A DNA stretch of 64,000 nucleotides from Actinomycetes bacterium (GTDB lineage: Bacteria; Actinomycetota; Actinomycetes; Streptosporangiales; Streptosporangiaceae), in contig JAJYTD010000019.1 of NCBI GenBank assembly GCA_021793235.1, positions 1-64,000 on the forward strand, given 5' to 3'. Numbering within the stretch: position 1 is the first letter of the stretch; each line of letters starts with the position of its first letter. The notes under the pieces are model-generated. The model did not search any database. It was not told the origin of the DNA and worked only from the letters and a program-made list of their open reading frames with translations. Positions 18,437 through 26,170 of the stretch are shown here, piece by piece. The translations under genes were made by a program, and so were the position numbers.

Positions 18437-18560
18437 TGGGGGCGGCTCTCCCGATTCACGAGATGGATGATCCGGACGATGTCGATGCTTCCCCTACCCT
18501 GCACTCGGCACGCATGACCGGGCGTCTCGAAGCCATTGAAACGCTAAACAGAGCCCGTAT

Positions 18561-18574
18561 GATTGTCAACAATC
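18561..18574. promoter_or_regulatory. FadR-type operator candidate, copy 1
   Basis: GATTGT-CA-ACAATC is a perfect 6-bp inverted repeat with a 2-bp centre and conforms to the TNGTNNACNA-like sites of FCD/FadR GntR regulators (known family trend). It is located upstream of the hydroxyacid dehydrogenase-amidase unit. Copies 2 and 3 lie at 18694 and 23762. Confidence 0.7.
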
Positions 18575-18693
18575 GGCAGTATGCACGGAGACTGGGCACT
18601 TCAAGGCCCACAGAGCCGCCCTCACCCATCGTGACGAGGACGTAGCAACCGAACGCGGAGCAACCATTGAACGCCCCGCCTTCGCACTCGTAT

Positions 18694-18707
18694 GATTGTT
18701 GACAATC
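18694..18707. promoter_or_regulatory. FadR-type operator candidate, copy 2
   Basis: GATTGT-TG-ACAATC is the same arms as copy 1 and is preceded, like it, by TAT. It lies 133 bp from copy 1 and 169 bp before the DUF3830 gene, so the two copies flank a divergent promoter region. No ORF is supported between 18437 and 18875. Confidence 0.7.
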
Positions 18708-18875
18708 CGCGGTGAGTGTACCGCCGCGGGCAAGAGAACATCCCGCTTCTTCTTTGATTCCCGCAGTCTCGGCCTTTCCAGCCGAACCGCAGGCAGTGCG
18801 CTGCCCCCGGGAAAGCACAACGGCCGTCGACGAGGACCCGAGCAACAGCCCGACAACGAAAGGGCCGATCCGACG

Positions 18876-19370
18876 ATGCCCAGGTACATGACCATCAGCT
18901 TGGAGAAGCGCGGCGTCTCGTGCGTGGCCGAACTCCTGGACAAGGATGCCCCGCGCACCTGCGATGCGGTCTGGGACGCGCTCCCCCAAGGAGGCGACAT
19001 CTACCACGCCAAGTACGCCCGCAACGAGGTGTATGCGATGGTGCCCCGATTCGCCGAAACCGAGCCGGGACAGGAGAACCCCACCGTAACCCCCATCCCG
19101 GGCGACGTCGTCTACTTCTCCTTCAACGGCGGCATGCTCGACCGCCGGTTCAAGGAAGAGAAAGGGATCGACCACCTCCCGGGGGTCATCGACCTCGCCA
19201 TCTTCTACGGCCGCAACAACCTCCTTCTCAACGGGGACGTCGGCTGGGTCCCCGGAAACGTCTACGCGACCATCGTCGACGGCCTGGACCGTATGGCCGA
19301 GGCCTGCAACGACGTCTGGCGCTCCGGCAGCATCGGCGAACGCCTCGTATACCAGCGCCTGGAGCAGTAG
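18876..19370 (+). CDS. DUF3830-family protein
   Basis: This 164-aa protein from ATG 18876 matches the DUF3830 pattern in length and in blocks such as PRTCDAVWDALPQGGDIYHAKYA, PGDVVYFSFNGG and AIFYGRNN. The family is predicted to have a cyclophilin-like beta-barrel; its biochemical role is unknown, and members commonly neighbour racemase/isomerase and amidohydrolase genes. Here it heads a rightward unit with two Asp/Glu-racemase-type proteins and an FCD regulator. No signal peptide is present. Confidence 0.8.
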   Translation: MPRYMTISLEKRGVSCVAELLDKDAPRTCDAVWDALPQGGDIYHAKYARNEVYAMVPRFAETEPGQENPTVTPIPGDVVYFSFNGGMLDRRFKEEKGIDHLPGVIDLAIFYGRNNLLLNGDVGWVPGNVYATIVDGLDRMAEACNDVWRSGSIGERLVYQRLEQ

Positions 19371-19432
19371 ACCATCCGGGCGTGTACCGCCCGCCCCGTC
19401 CATGAACACGAAGAGAAGGAGGTGAGTGACCA

Positions 19433-20323
19433 ATGCGGACCGATCGGCCGACCGGCGACCCGGCGCACAACGACGGTCAGGACAAGCGGGTCCTCCCCGG
19501 GCACACGGAGACGACATCCTCGCAGCCCCCCGGTACCACCGAACTCCAGCCGGATACGGGCCCCAATGTCGTGGAGTTCTCCGCCCTCACGGAGACGCCC
19601 TGCCAGTCGGGTGTCGGCATCGTGGCACCCTACGACTTCGCGCTCGATCGCGAACTATGGCGCTGGGCCCCCGACGACATCTCGCTGTACGTCACCCGGC
19701 TGCCGTTCGTCCCGGTTCCGGTGACCGTCGACCAGGCCTCGGCGCTGAGCGACAACGACAACGTCGCCCGGGCCACCCGCGACCTGCTCGCGCCGGAGCC
19801 GCTCGTCGTCGGCTACGCATGCACGTCGGGCAGCTTCGTGCACGGCGCCGACGGCGAGAGACGGCTGCACCAGAGCATCCTCGACGCCGGAGCGCCGACC
19901 GCAGTCACCACCTCCGGTGCGCTGATCCGCGCGCTCAGCGCTCTTGACGTGCGCAGAGTAGCGGTGGTCACGCCCTACGTCGACAGCGTCACCGAACGGC
20001 TGCTGGGCTTCCTCGGGGAGCACAACGTGGACACCACCTCCAGCTCCGGTCTGGGCTTGCTCGGCCACATCTGGAAGGTCGCCTACTCCGAGGTGGTCCA
20101 GGCCGTCCGCGACGCCGACCATCCCGATGCCGAGGCGGTCCTCATCAGCTGCACCAACGTACTCACCTACGACATCATCGCGCCGCTGGAGCGCATGCTC
20201 GGCAAACCCGTCATCGCCGCCAACCAGGCGACCATGTGGGCTGCGCTACAGGCCATCGGCAGGGAACCGGTGGCCCACGGCCAGCACCTTGTGGACGCCA
20301 CCGCCCGCAGCACCGCGGCCTGA
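19433..20323 (+). CDS. Asp/Glu racemase / maleate cis-trans isomerase-type protein, both Cys present
   Basis: This 296-aa protein has a polar, probably disordered leader of about 50 residues before the fold. Both family cysteines are present: Cys130 (GYACTSGSFVHG) and Cys240 (LISCTNVLTYD). The pseudo-symmetric two-domain build matches maleate isomerase and arylmalonate decarboxylase relatives, which act on small dicarboxylates without cofactor. ATG 19433 follows AGGAGG. The gene is followed after 4-5 bp by a divergent paralogue, suggesting co-translation. Confidence 0.85.
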   Translation: MRTDRPTGDPAHNDGQDKRVLPGHTETTSSQPPGTTELQPDTGPNVVEFSALTETPCQSGVGIVAPYDFALDRELWRWAPDDISLYVTRLPFVPVPVTVDQASALSDNDNVARATRDLLAPEPLVVGYACTSGSFVHGADGERRLHQSILDAGAPTAVTTSGALIRALSALDVRRVAVVTPYVDSVTERLLGFLGEHNVDTTSSSGLGLLGHIWKVAYSEVVQAVRDADHPDAEAVLISCTNVLTYDIIAPLERMLGKPVIAANQATMWAALQAIGREPVAHGQHLVDATARSTAA

Positions 20324-20327
20324 GGCC

Positions 20328-21149
20328 GTGGTGCGAACCGACGACGCAGTGAACACCACGCCAGAACGCGACACGGCGAACGCAGGGAAGGTGATCCCGC
20401 AGATGGCCAGCGCCGGTTTCCTGTACCCCGGGTACAGCGCCGAAGACGACTACCCCCTGTTCGAAGAACTCCTCGGCTCGGATGTACAACTGCACCTGGT
20501 GCACACCCTCATGCGTGAGGACGCACACCGGGTGGACGCGCTGCTGGATGTCGGCGGCCCCGATGTGCTCGCTGCCGGCGCCCACGAGCTGCGCGACAGA
20601 GACGTCGACGCGGTCGTATGGGCCTGCACCAGCGGCAGCTTCGTATTCGGCTGGGAAGGCGCGAAAGAACAGGTCGCCGGAGTCAGGGAGGCGGCCGGAG
20701 CACCGGCTTCCAGCACCTCCTTCGCGTTCGTCAACGCCATCCGGCATCTGGGCCTGCGCCGGGTGGCCATCGCCGCCACCTACCCCGCCGACGTGGCCCA
20801 GAAGTTCGTCGAGTTCCTCCGGGACGCCGACATCGAGGTGGCCGCGATCGCCAGCCGCGGCATCGTAACGGCGGCGGAGGTCGGCACGCTCCCGGCCGCG
20901 GATGTCCTGGACTTCGTCGCGGCCAACGACCACCAAGACGCCGAGGCGGTCCTGGTTCCCGACACTGCCCTGCACAGCGCCGCCATCCTGGACGACCTGG
21001 AGCGGCGGCTCGGCAAACCGGTACTGACGGCCAACCAGGTGAGCGTGTGGGAAGGGCTGCGGCTGGCCGGAGCGACAGCGCCGCGCGACGGCCTGGGCTC
21101 CCTCTTCCGCGCGGACACCGCAGTGGAGGCCGCGGTCGCCGTCGGTTGA
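20328..21149 (+). CDS. Second Asp/Glu racemase/maleate isomerase-type protein lacking the second Cys
   Basis: This is a 273-aa protein from GTG 20328; GTG 20349 or ATG 20403 (MASAGFLYPGYSAEDDYPLF) are alternative starts. It is homologous to the preceding protein: Cys100 (WACTSGSFVFGW) is kept, but the position matching the second Cys reads LVPDTALHS, so an Asp stands where Cys would be. Racemases and isomerases of the family need both Cys; arylmalonate decarboxylases manage with one, though they keep the second rather than the first. This paralogue therefore probably has altered chemistry, or forms a heteromer with its neighbour. Confidence 0.8.
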   Translation: MVRTDDAVNTTPERDTANAGKVIPQMASAGFLYPGYSAEDDYPLFEELLGSDVQLHLVHTLMREDAHRVDALLDVGGPDVLAAGAHELRDRDVDAVVWACTSGSFVFGWEGAKEQVAGVREAAGAPASSTSFAFVNAIRHLGLRRVAIAATYPADVAQKFVEFLRDADIEVAAIASRGIVTAAEVGTLPAADVLDFVAANDHQDAEAVLVPDTALHSAAILDDLERRLGKPVLTANQVSVWEGLRLAGATAPRDGLGSLFRADTAVEAAVAVG

Positions 21150-21251
21150 CACGAAAATGGAAATGGGGTGTGGTCGGGGCCGCTTCGGCGCCGACCACAC
21201 CCGTCAGATCACAGAGCCCGATAGAGATTCGGCTGAAGGAGCGCGAATGCT

Positions 21252-21944
21252 ATGAGTTCCCCAGGCAAACTCGAACCCGTTCCGAGAAGGTCCACCGCCG
21301 CTCTCATCGCCGACCAGCTCCGGTCGGCGATCATGTACGGCTCGCTCGCGCCGGGTGACCAGCTCGGTGAGACCGACCTCGCCTCGCAGCTGGGGGTCAG
21401 CCGCGGCCCTCTGCGCGAAGCCATGCAGCGGCTGGTCCAGGAAGGGCTGCTGCGCAGCGAACGCCACCGCGGACTCTTCGTCCGGGAACTCGCCCCCGAA
21501 GACGTACGCGATATCTACATCGCCCGACTGGCGATCGAACGGGCCGCCTGCAAACTCATCATGCGCGGCAACAGAGGGGAGGCGCTGGCCCGGCTGACGG
21601 CCGCCCTGCAGGAGCTGGTGAGCGCGGCCCAGACCCGCGACCGGGTGGCCATGAGCGATGCCGACCAGACGTTCCACCAGACGTTGGTGAGCTGCTCGGG
21701 AAATTCGCGGCTGGAGCGCATGACGCAGACCCTGCTCGTGGAGACCCGCATGTGCCTGACGGTCATGCAGGACGCCTACCCCGAGCCGAACGAGCTCGTG
21801 GAGGAGCATCAGAAGCTGCTCGACGCCATCACCGAAGGCGACGAGGAACTCCTACTGCACCTCATCGAGTCGCACATGCTCGACGCCGTCGACCGGATCA
21901 ACAAGCAGAACGGCCCCGGTTCCTCCCCCGCCATGCCGGAGTAG
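21252..21944 (+). CDS. GntR-family FCD-domain regulator
   Basis: This 230-aa protein has a winged HTH at residues 14-76 (STAALIADQLRSAIMYGSLA, VSRGPLREAMQRLVQEGLL) and an all-helical FCD ligand domain with the metal-site pattern of Asp and His residues (ADQTFHQTLV, EEHQKLLDAI, LIESHMLDAV). FCD members usually sense small organic acids and repress catabolic operons. It closes the DUF3830-racemase unit and is the obvious candidate to bind the three GATTGT-NN-ACAATC sites. Confidence 0.9.
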   Translation: MSSPGKLEPVPRRSTAALIADQLRSAIMYGSLAPGDQLGETDLASQLGVSRGPLREAMQRLVQEGLLRSERHRGLFVRELAPEDVRDIYIARLAIERAACKLIMRGNRGEALARLTAALQELVSAAQTRDRVAMSDADQTFHQTLVSCSGNSRLERMTQTLLVETRMCLTVMQDAYPEPNELVEEHQKLLDAITEGDEELLLHLIESHMLDAVDRINKQNGPGSSPAMPE

Positions 21945-21964
21945 TGCGCCGCCCGATCCCAACA

Positions 21965-22022
21965 GCCGTGAAGAGGCGCTCTCCCCCAGGGAACCCTCTG
22001 GGGGAGAGCGCCTCTTCACGGC
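21965..22022. terminator. 25-bp perfect hairpin, bidirectional
   Basis: The arms 21965-21989 and 21998-22022 match over 25 bp with an 8-nt loop. It lies between the convergent FCD regulator and the aldehyde dehydrogenase and probably terminates both. Confidence 0.85.
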
Positions 22023-22091
22023 CCACACGCGTCGATACCCGAAAGTGTGCTCCCCGGGTGCAGGGCGATGACCACCCGGGGAGGCACCGTC

Positions 22092-23561
22092 CTACACTCC
22101 GCCGATCCCTACATACTTGGTCTCCAGGAATTCATCGATGCCGACCCGGCTGCCCTCGCGGCCCAGGCCGGAGTGCTTGACGCCGCCGAACGGCGCTGCC
22201 GGGTTGGACACGATGCCCTGGTTCAGTCCCACCATCCCGGCTTCCAGTGCCTCCGAGACGCGGAACGCGCGGCTGAGGTCCTGCGTGTAGACGTAGCTCA
22301 CCAGGCCGTACTCGGTGTCGTTGGCGGCGGCGACGGCCTCTTCCTCCGTATCGAACGGGATGATCGGCGCCACCGGGCCGAAGATTTCGGTCGAGGACAG
22401 TTCGCTGGATTTCGGCACGTCGGTCAGCACGGTCGGCTGGTAGAAGTAACCGTCGCCATCACCTGCGGCCCCGCCTACCAGGACCTTGGCGCCCCGGCTC
22501 ACCGCGTCGTCCACCAGCCCCTGGACCTTCTCCCGCGCCTTGGCGTCGATCAGCGGTCCGACCTGGACGCCGTCCTCGGTGCCGCGTCCCAGCGTCAGCT
22601 TGCTCATGCGCTCGCCGAGTCGGCGAGCGAACTCCGCAGCGATACTCGAGTGCACATAGATCCGGTTGGCGGCCGTGCACGCCTCACCGATGTTGCGCAT
22701 CTTGGCCTGCATAGCGCCTTCGACAGCGGCGTCCAGGTCCGCATCCGCAAAGACCAGGAACGGGGCGTTTCCGCCCAGTTCCATGGAGGTCCGCAGAACC
22801 TGGTCGGCGCTCTGCTCCAGCAGCTTGCGTCCGACAGCCGTCGAGCCGGTGAAGGACATCTTGCGGATCCGGCCATCGCGCAGCAGCGGCTCGGTGACCC
22901 CGCCGGCGTTGGTCGTGGTGAGCACGCTCAGCACGCCTTCGGGGAGCCCTGCCTCACGGAGGATGTCGGCCAGGGCCAGTGCCGACAGCGGGGTCTGCTG
23001 AGCCGGCTTGAGCACCATCGTGCACCCGGCGGCGATGGCCGGACCGATCTTGCGGGTGCCCATCGCCATGGGGAAGTTCCACGGCGTGATGAGCATGCAC
23101 GGTCCCACCGGCTGACGCATGATGAGGAACCTGGCCTGGCCATTGGGGGCGAGGGAGAAGCCGCCCTCGATGCGCACGGCTTCCTCGGAGAACCAGCGGA
23201 AGAATTCGGCGGCGTAGGCGATCTCCCCTTTCGCCTCTGCGAGAGGCTTGCCCATCTCCAAGGTCATGAGCAGGGCGAGGTCGTCCTGGCGCTCCATCAG
23301 CAGCTCGTAGGCGCGCCGCAGGATCTCCCCGCGTTCGCGCGGCGGGTACGCGGCCCATGTGGGCTGAGCCGCCGCAGCGGCGTCCAGTGCGGCGAAGGCG
23401 TCCTCTGTGGAGGCGTCGGCGACTTCACACAAGACCGATCCGGTGGAGGGATCCTCGACCTTGAACGTCGCCCCGCTCTTCGCATCACGCCACTGGCCGC
23501 CGATGAAGAGCTGCTTGGAAACCCGCTCGACGACCTGCGTCTCCCGGTCTGCCACGGTCAT
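22092..23561 (-). CDS. gabD: NAD(P)-dependent succinate-semialdehyde-type aldehyde dehydrogenase
   Basis: This 489-aa enzyme has the catalytic Glu261 (MELGGNAPF), nucleophile Cys295 (GEACTAANR), the cofactor loop TPWNFPMAMGTRKI and the glycine turn FTGSTAVG. The ACTAANR context and overall length are typical of succinate-semialdehyde dehydrogenases. It oxidises an aldehyde acid to the diacid. The adjacent divergent aminotransferase makes the GABA-to-succinate route the simplest reading, but another omega-amino acid is possible. ATG 23561 is chosen over a longer ORF that runs into the promoter. Confidence 0.88.
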   Translation of the reverse strand: MTVADRETQVVERVSKQLFIGGQWRDAKSGATFKVEDPSTGSVLCEVADASTEDAFAALDAAAAAQPTWAAYPPRERGEILRRAYELLMERQDDLALLMTLEMGKPLAEAKGEIAYAAEFFRWFSEEAVRIEGGFSLAPNGQARFLIMRQPVGPCMLITPWNFPMAMGTRKIGPAIAAGCTMVLKPAQQTPLSALALADILREAGLPEGVLSVLTTTNAGGVTEPLLRDGRIRKMSFTGSTAVGRKLLEQSADQVLRTSMELGGNAPFLVFADADLDAAVEGAMQAKMRNIGEACTAANRIYVHSSIAAEFARRLGERMSKLTLGRGTEDGVQVGPLIDAKAREKVQGLVDDAVSRGAKVLVGGAAGDGDGYFYQPTVLTDVPKSSELSSTEIFGPVAPIIPFDTEEEAVAAANDTEYGLVSYVYTQDLSRAFRVSEALEAGMVGLNQGIVSNPAAPFGGVKHSGLGREGSRVGIDEFLETKYVGIGGV

Positions 23562-23761
23562 TGCTGTGCATCCCCTTCCGGGTTCGTACCTGGGCGCTCG
23601 CGGGCCGCTAAGGCGTCCTATCGAGTAACGCCTTCCCAGCGTGCGCGTGCCGCTAACCACCGCCGTAACTCGTGTTCGCCGACGGCACGGGTGCTCGGGA
23701 CCAAGTGGGGTACACCTGGACCTGGACACCACTGCAGTGCGGATGATTCCATAGCGATGTC

Positions 23762-23775
23762 GATTGTCAACAATC
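23762..23775. promoter_or_regulatory. FadR-type operator candidate, copy 3
   Basis: GATTGT-CA-ACAATC is identical to copy 1 over 14 bp and lies 31 bp before the aminotransferase ATG, a position suited to repression of that promoter and of the divergent dehydrogenase. Confidence 0.7.
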
Positions 23776-23805
23776 CTACGGATACTCACGGAATGAGGTC
23801 AGAGA

Positions 23806-25071
23806 ATGGCTGAACAGGCGGCCGCGCTGTCCCCGCTCCTGAAGCAGGCGACTCCCGTTATCGCCGCTCGCGGCGAAGGGGTCTACATCTACGATGAGGA
23901 CGACCGCCGCTACCTCGACTTCACCGCCGGGATCGGTGTGACCAGCACCGGTCACTGCCACCCCCGTGTGGTGGAAGCCGCCCAGCGCCAGGTGGGCACC
24001 CTGATCCACGGCCAGTACACGACGGTGATGCACCGGCCGCTGCTCCAGTTGACCGAACGGCTCGGATCTGTCCTGCCCGAGGGCATCGACCGGCTCTTCT
24101 ACGTCAACTCCGGCAGCGAGGCCGTCGAGGCGGCACTGCGCCTGGCCCGGCAGGCGACGGGGCGGCAGAACGCCATCGTCTTCCAGGGCTCCTTCCACGG
24201 CCGCACCATGGCGGCCGCCTCCCTGACCACGTCAGGGGTGAAGATCCGTGCGGGGATCGGCCCGCTGATGCCGGGCGTCGCCGTCTCCCCCTTCCCCTAC
24301 GCCTACCGGCTGGGCATGACCGAAGAGCAGGCCACCGAGTACGCACTGCGTGAGCTCGACTACCTGTTCGCCACCGTCAGCTCCCCCAAGGACACCGCCG
24401 CCATCTTCATCGAGCCGGTGCTCGGCGAAGGCGGCTATGTCCCCGTTCCGCCGGCGTTCTTCGCCGGGCTGCGCGAGCGCGCCGACCGGCACGGCATCCT
24501 GCTCGTGGCCGACGAAGTGCAGACGGGCTTCGGCCGCACCGGCAAGTTCTGGGGGCACGACCACGCCGGGATCCGCCCCGACATCATCATCACCGCCAAG
24601 GGCCTGGCCAGCGGCTTCCCGCTGTCCGCGATCGCCGCCCCGCACGCGCTGATGGAGAAGGCCTGGCCGGGCTCCCAAGGCGGCACCTACGGCGGCAACG
24701 CTGTCTCCAGCGCCGCAGCACTGGCCACGCTCGATGTCATCCAGGAGGAGGGGCTGGTCGACAACGCCGCCGAGATGGGCGAGCGGCTGAAGAAGGGCGC
24801 GAGCCAGGTCGCCGACGCCAACCCGGCGATCGGCGACGTCCGCGGGCTCGGCTTGATGGTCGCCAGTGAGTTCGTCACCGCCGACGGCACGCCGGACGGC
24901 GAGGCCGCCGCCCGTGCGCACAAGGCTGCGGCCGACAAGGGCCTGCTCCTGCTCACGTGCGGCCCGCACGGCAACGTCGTCCGCATGATCCCCCCGCTGA
25001 TCGTCAACGCCGACCAGATCGACGCTGCTGTCGACCTCTGGTCCAAGGCCGTCAGTGAGGCGACCGCCTGA
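23806..25071 (+). CDS. gabT: 4-aminobutyrate-type class III aminotransferase
   Basis: This 421-aa PLP enzyme has the PLP-binding Lys265 (DIIITAKGLASGFPLSA), Asp236 (LLVADEVQTGFGRTG), the GxSGSEAVEAA phosphate loop (NSGSEAVEAALRLAR) and SFHGRT. It transfers an omega-amino group, with GABA as the default substrate of this subfamily, to 2-oxoglutarate, giving succinic semialdehyde for the divergent dehydrogenase. The operator copy 3 lies directly upstream. A terminator hairpin follows the gene. Confidence 0.88.
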   Translation: MAEQAAALSPLLKQATPVIAARGEGVYIYDEDDRRYLDFTAGIGVTSTGHCHPRVVEAAQRQVGTLIHGQYTTVMHRPLLQLTERLGSVLPEGIDRLFYVNSGSEAVEAALRLARQATGRQNAIVFQGSFHGRTMAAASLTTSGVKIRAGIGPLMPGVAVSPFPYAYRLGMTEEQATEYALRELDYLFATVSSPKDTAAIFIEPVLGEGGYVPVPPAFFAGLRERADRHGILLVADEVQTGFGRTGKFWGHDHAGIRPDIIITAKGLASGFPLSAIAAPHALMEKAWPGSQGGTYGGNAVSSAAALATLDVIQEEGLVDNAAEMGERLKKGASQVADANPAIGDVRGLGLMVASEFVTADGTPDGEAAARAHKAAADKGLLLLTCGPHGNVVRMIPPLIVNADQIDAAVDLWSKAVSEATA

Positions 25072-25119
25072 TCGGCCTACCGGGAGACGACCCCCGGCCC
25101 CTTTGCGATGGGGCGAGCC

Positions 25120-25152
25120 GCGGGCCCTCGGCGGTGGACGCCGAGGGCCCGC
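25120..25152 (+). terminator. Terminator after gabT
   Basis: The 14-bp perfect stem gcgggccctcggcg / cgccgagggcccgc has a gtgga loop. Confidence 0.75.
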
Positions 25153-25263
25153 CCTCTTCGGGTCGGCTGGAATAATGCGGTGAAAGCCCTCTGTTCACCG
25201 TGGTAGAGTCGTACACGTCCGCAGGGAACAACCAGGCCGTCTGCGGACCACAATCGAAGACCA

Positions 25264-25336
25264 GCACTCGTAGCTCAATGGATAGAGCATCTGACTACGG
25301 ATCAGAAGGTTGGGGGTTCGAATCCTCCCGAGTGCG
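25264..25336 (+). tRNA. tRNA-Arg(ACG)
   Basis: A complete 73-nt cloverleaf. The acceptor gcactcg / cgagtgc, the D-arm with AGCTCAATGGATAGAGC, the anticodon stem tctga/tcaga with loop ctACGga, and the T-arm gggttcgaatcc are all present, with discriminator G. No CCA is encoded. Integrase debris begins about 140 bp downstream, so this tRNA probably served as an AICE integration site. Confidence 0.95.
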
Positions 25337-25354
25337 CAGCGCTCAAGCAGCAAA

Positions 25355-25398
25355 AGCCCCCGGTGACCAGGGAAGATCCGATCACCGGGGGCTTTGCT
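25355..25398 (+). terminator. Terminator after tRNA-Arg
   Basis: aaagcccccggtga pairs with tcaccgggggcttt around a central loop of about 15 nt, and T residues follow on the plus strand. Confidence 0.75.
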
Positions 25399-25473
25399 CT
25401 GTCCGGCTGGTTACGGCTGGCACCGCCCCGATCCGGCTGACTGCGGGGAATACACGTTGGAGTTCTCCGACCC

Positions 25474-25581
25474 TTAGAATCCGGCGAACCCCTTTGCCGC
25501 CTGCCGCTTGGCATCGTCGGCATGGCCGTCAATGCACTTGGCGTAGACCTTCATCAACACGGCCACACTGTGCCCGGCCCT
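25474..25581 (-). pseudogene. Tyrosine integrase, C-terminal relic
   Basis: The minus strand reads AGHSVAVLMKVYAKCIDGHA and continues DDAKRQAAKGFAGF-stop. This is the C-terminal end of AICE tyrosine recombinases, with the conserved AGHSV...VY block that contains the catalytic His region and the Tyr. Homology stops abruptly at about 25582, where unrelated plus-strand coding sequence begins. Only about 35 residues remain, so it is inactive. Confidence 0.8.
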
Positions 25582-25732
25582 TGTCGGATATCTGGCGCTG
25601 TTCACCGCCGAAGCATTGGCTCAAGCGCCGCAGGGTGATGTGGCCGCGTTCGTCGCAAGGGTCGAGGCAGGGCTTTACCCGGACACCTACGACCGGCACA
25701 CTACCGGTCCTGCCATTTCTGACCACCGATAA
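25577..25732 (+). pseudogene. C-terminal fragment of an unidentified protein
   Basis: An open plus-strand frame without a start codon reads ALVGYLALFTAEALAQAP, then GDVAAFVARVEAGLYPDTYD and a short tail to a TAA. It looks like real protein (helical, acidic) and abuts the integrase relic exactly, as expected at a deletion junction. The family is not recognised. Confidence 0.35.
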
Positions 25733-25867
25733 CATGCACTTATCAGGCCCCAGAAGTCCAAGCGTGGAAGCGGCCCGTGTGCGCGCCTCTCGTGGGAGCA
25801 CACGGGCCGCCGGCTGCCGCCCGGCCGGGCCGGGGAAGGCGTGAGCATCCGGCCGGGCGGCCGTCTA

Positions 25868-26062
25868 CTACTCGCCCAGCTTCAGCCGGTCGAGTGTGTC
25901 GATCGCCATCGGCGGGGACATCAGCAGCCGTTCAAGGTGGCGCCAGGAGTCGGCGCCCAAGGTGGGTTGCAGCAGGGTTCCGTCGCGGCGGATGCTGGCG
26001 TACCAGCCGCCCGGGGAACCGTCGTCGCGGCGGGAACGCCACGGTCGGTAGATCGGATTCAC
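25868..26062 (-). CDS. Small AICE-type hypothetical protein
   Basis: This 64-aa protein starts at GTG 26062 (VNPIYRPWRSRRDDGSPGGW) and ends RLKLGE. Its aromatic, basic composition (GWYASIRRDGTLLQPTLG) resembles small proteins that accompany XRE regulators in actinomycete elements; no function is known. Its upstream region carries two CCTGATCAGG palindromes. It lies immediately downstream of the XRE gene on the same strand. Confidence 0.6.
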   Translation of the reverse strand: MNPIYRPWRSRRDDGSPGGWYASIRRDGTLLQPTLGADSWRHLERLLMSPPMAIDTLDRLKLGE

Positions 26063-26091
26063 CCGGGCAAGCCGGTCGAGGATGAGTTGAT

Positions 26092-26149
26092 CCTGATCAG
26101 GGGATGTCGTCGCTATGGTGGGACGCTAAAAGCGGATCTCCTGATCAGG
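26092..26149. promoter_or_regulatory. Two CCTGATCAGG palindromes
   Basis: Perfect 10-bp palindromes lie at 26092-26101 and 26140-26149, 48 bp apart. A related TCCTGATCAGA lies at about 27426 in front of the XRE regulator. They may be operators for that regulator; this is inference. Confidence 0.4.
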
Positions 26150-26170
26150 GGGTACAGATTGTGCCCCTAG

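Noticed and set aside
22047-23813. 588-aa plus-strand ORF
   Set aside because: Antisense shadow of the aldehyde dehydrogenase, which has a full catalytic set.
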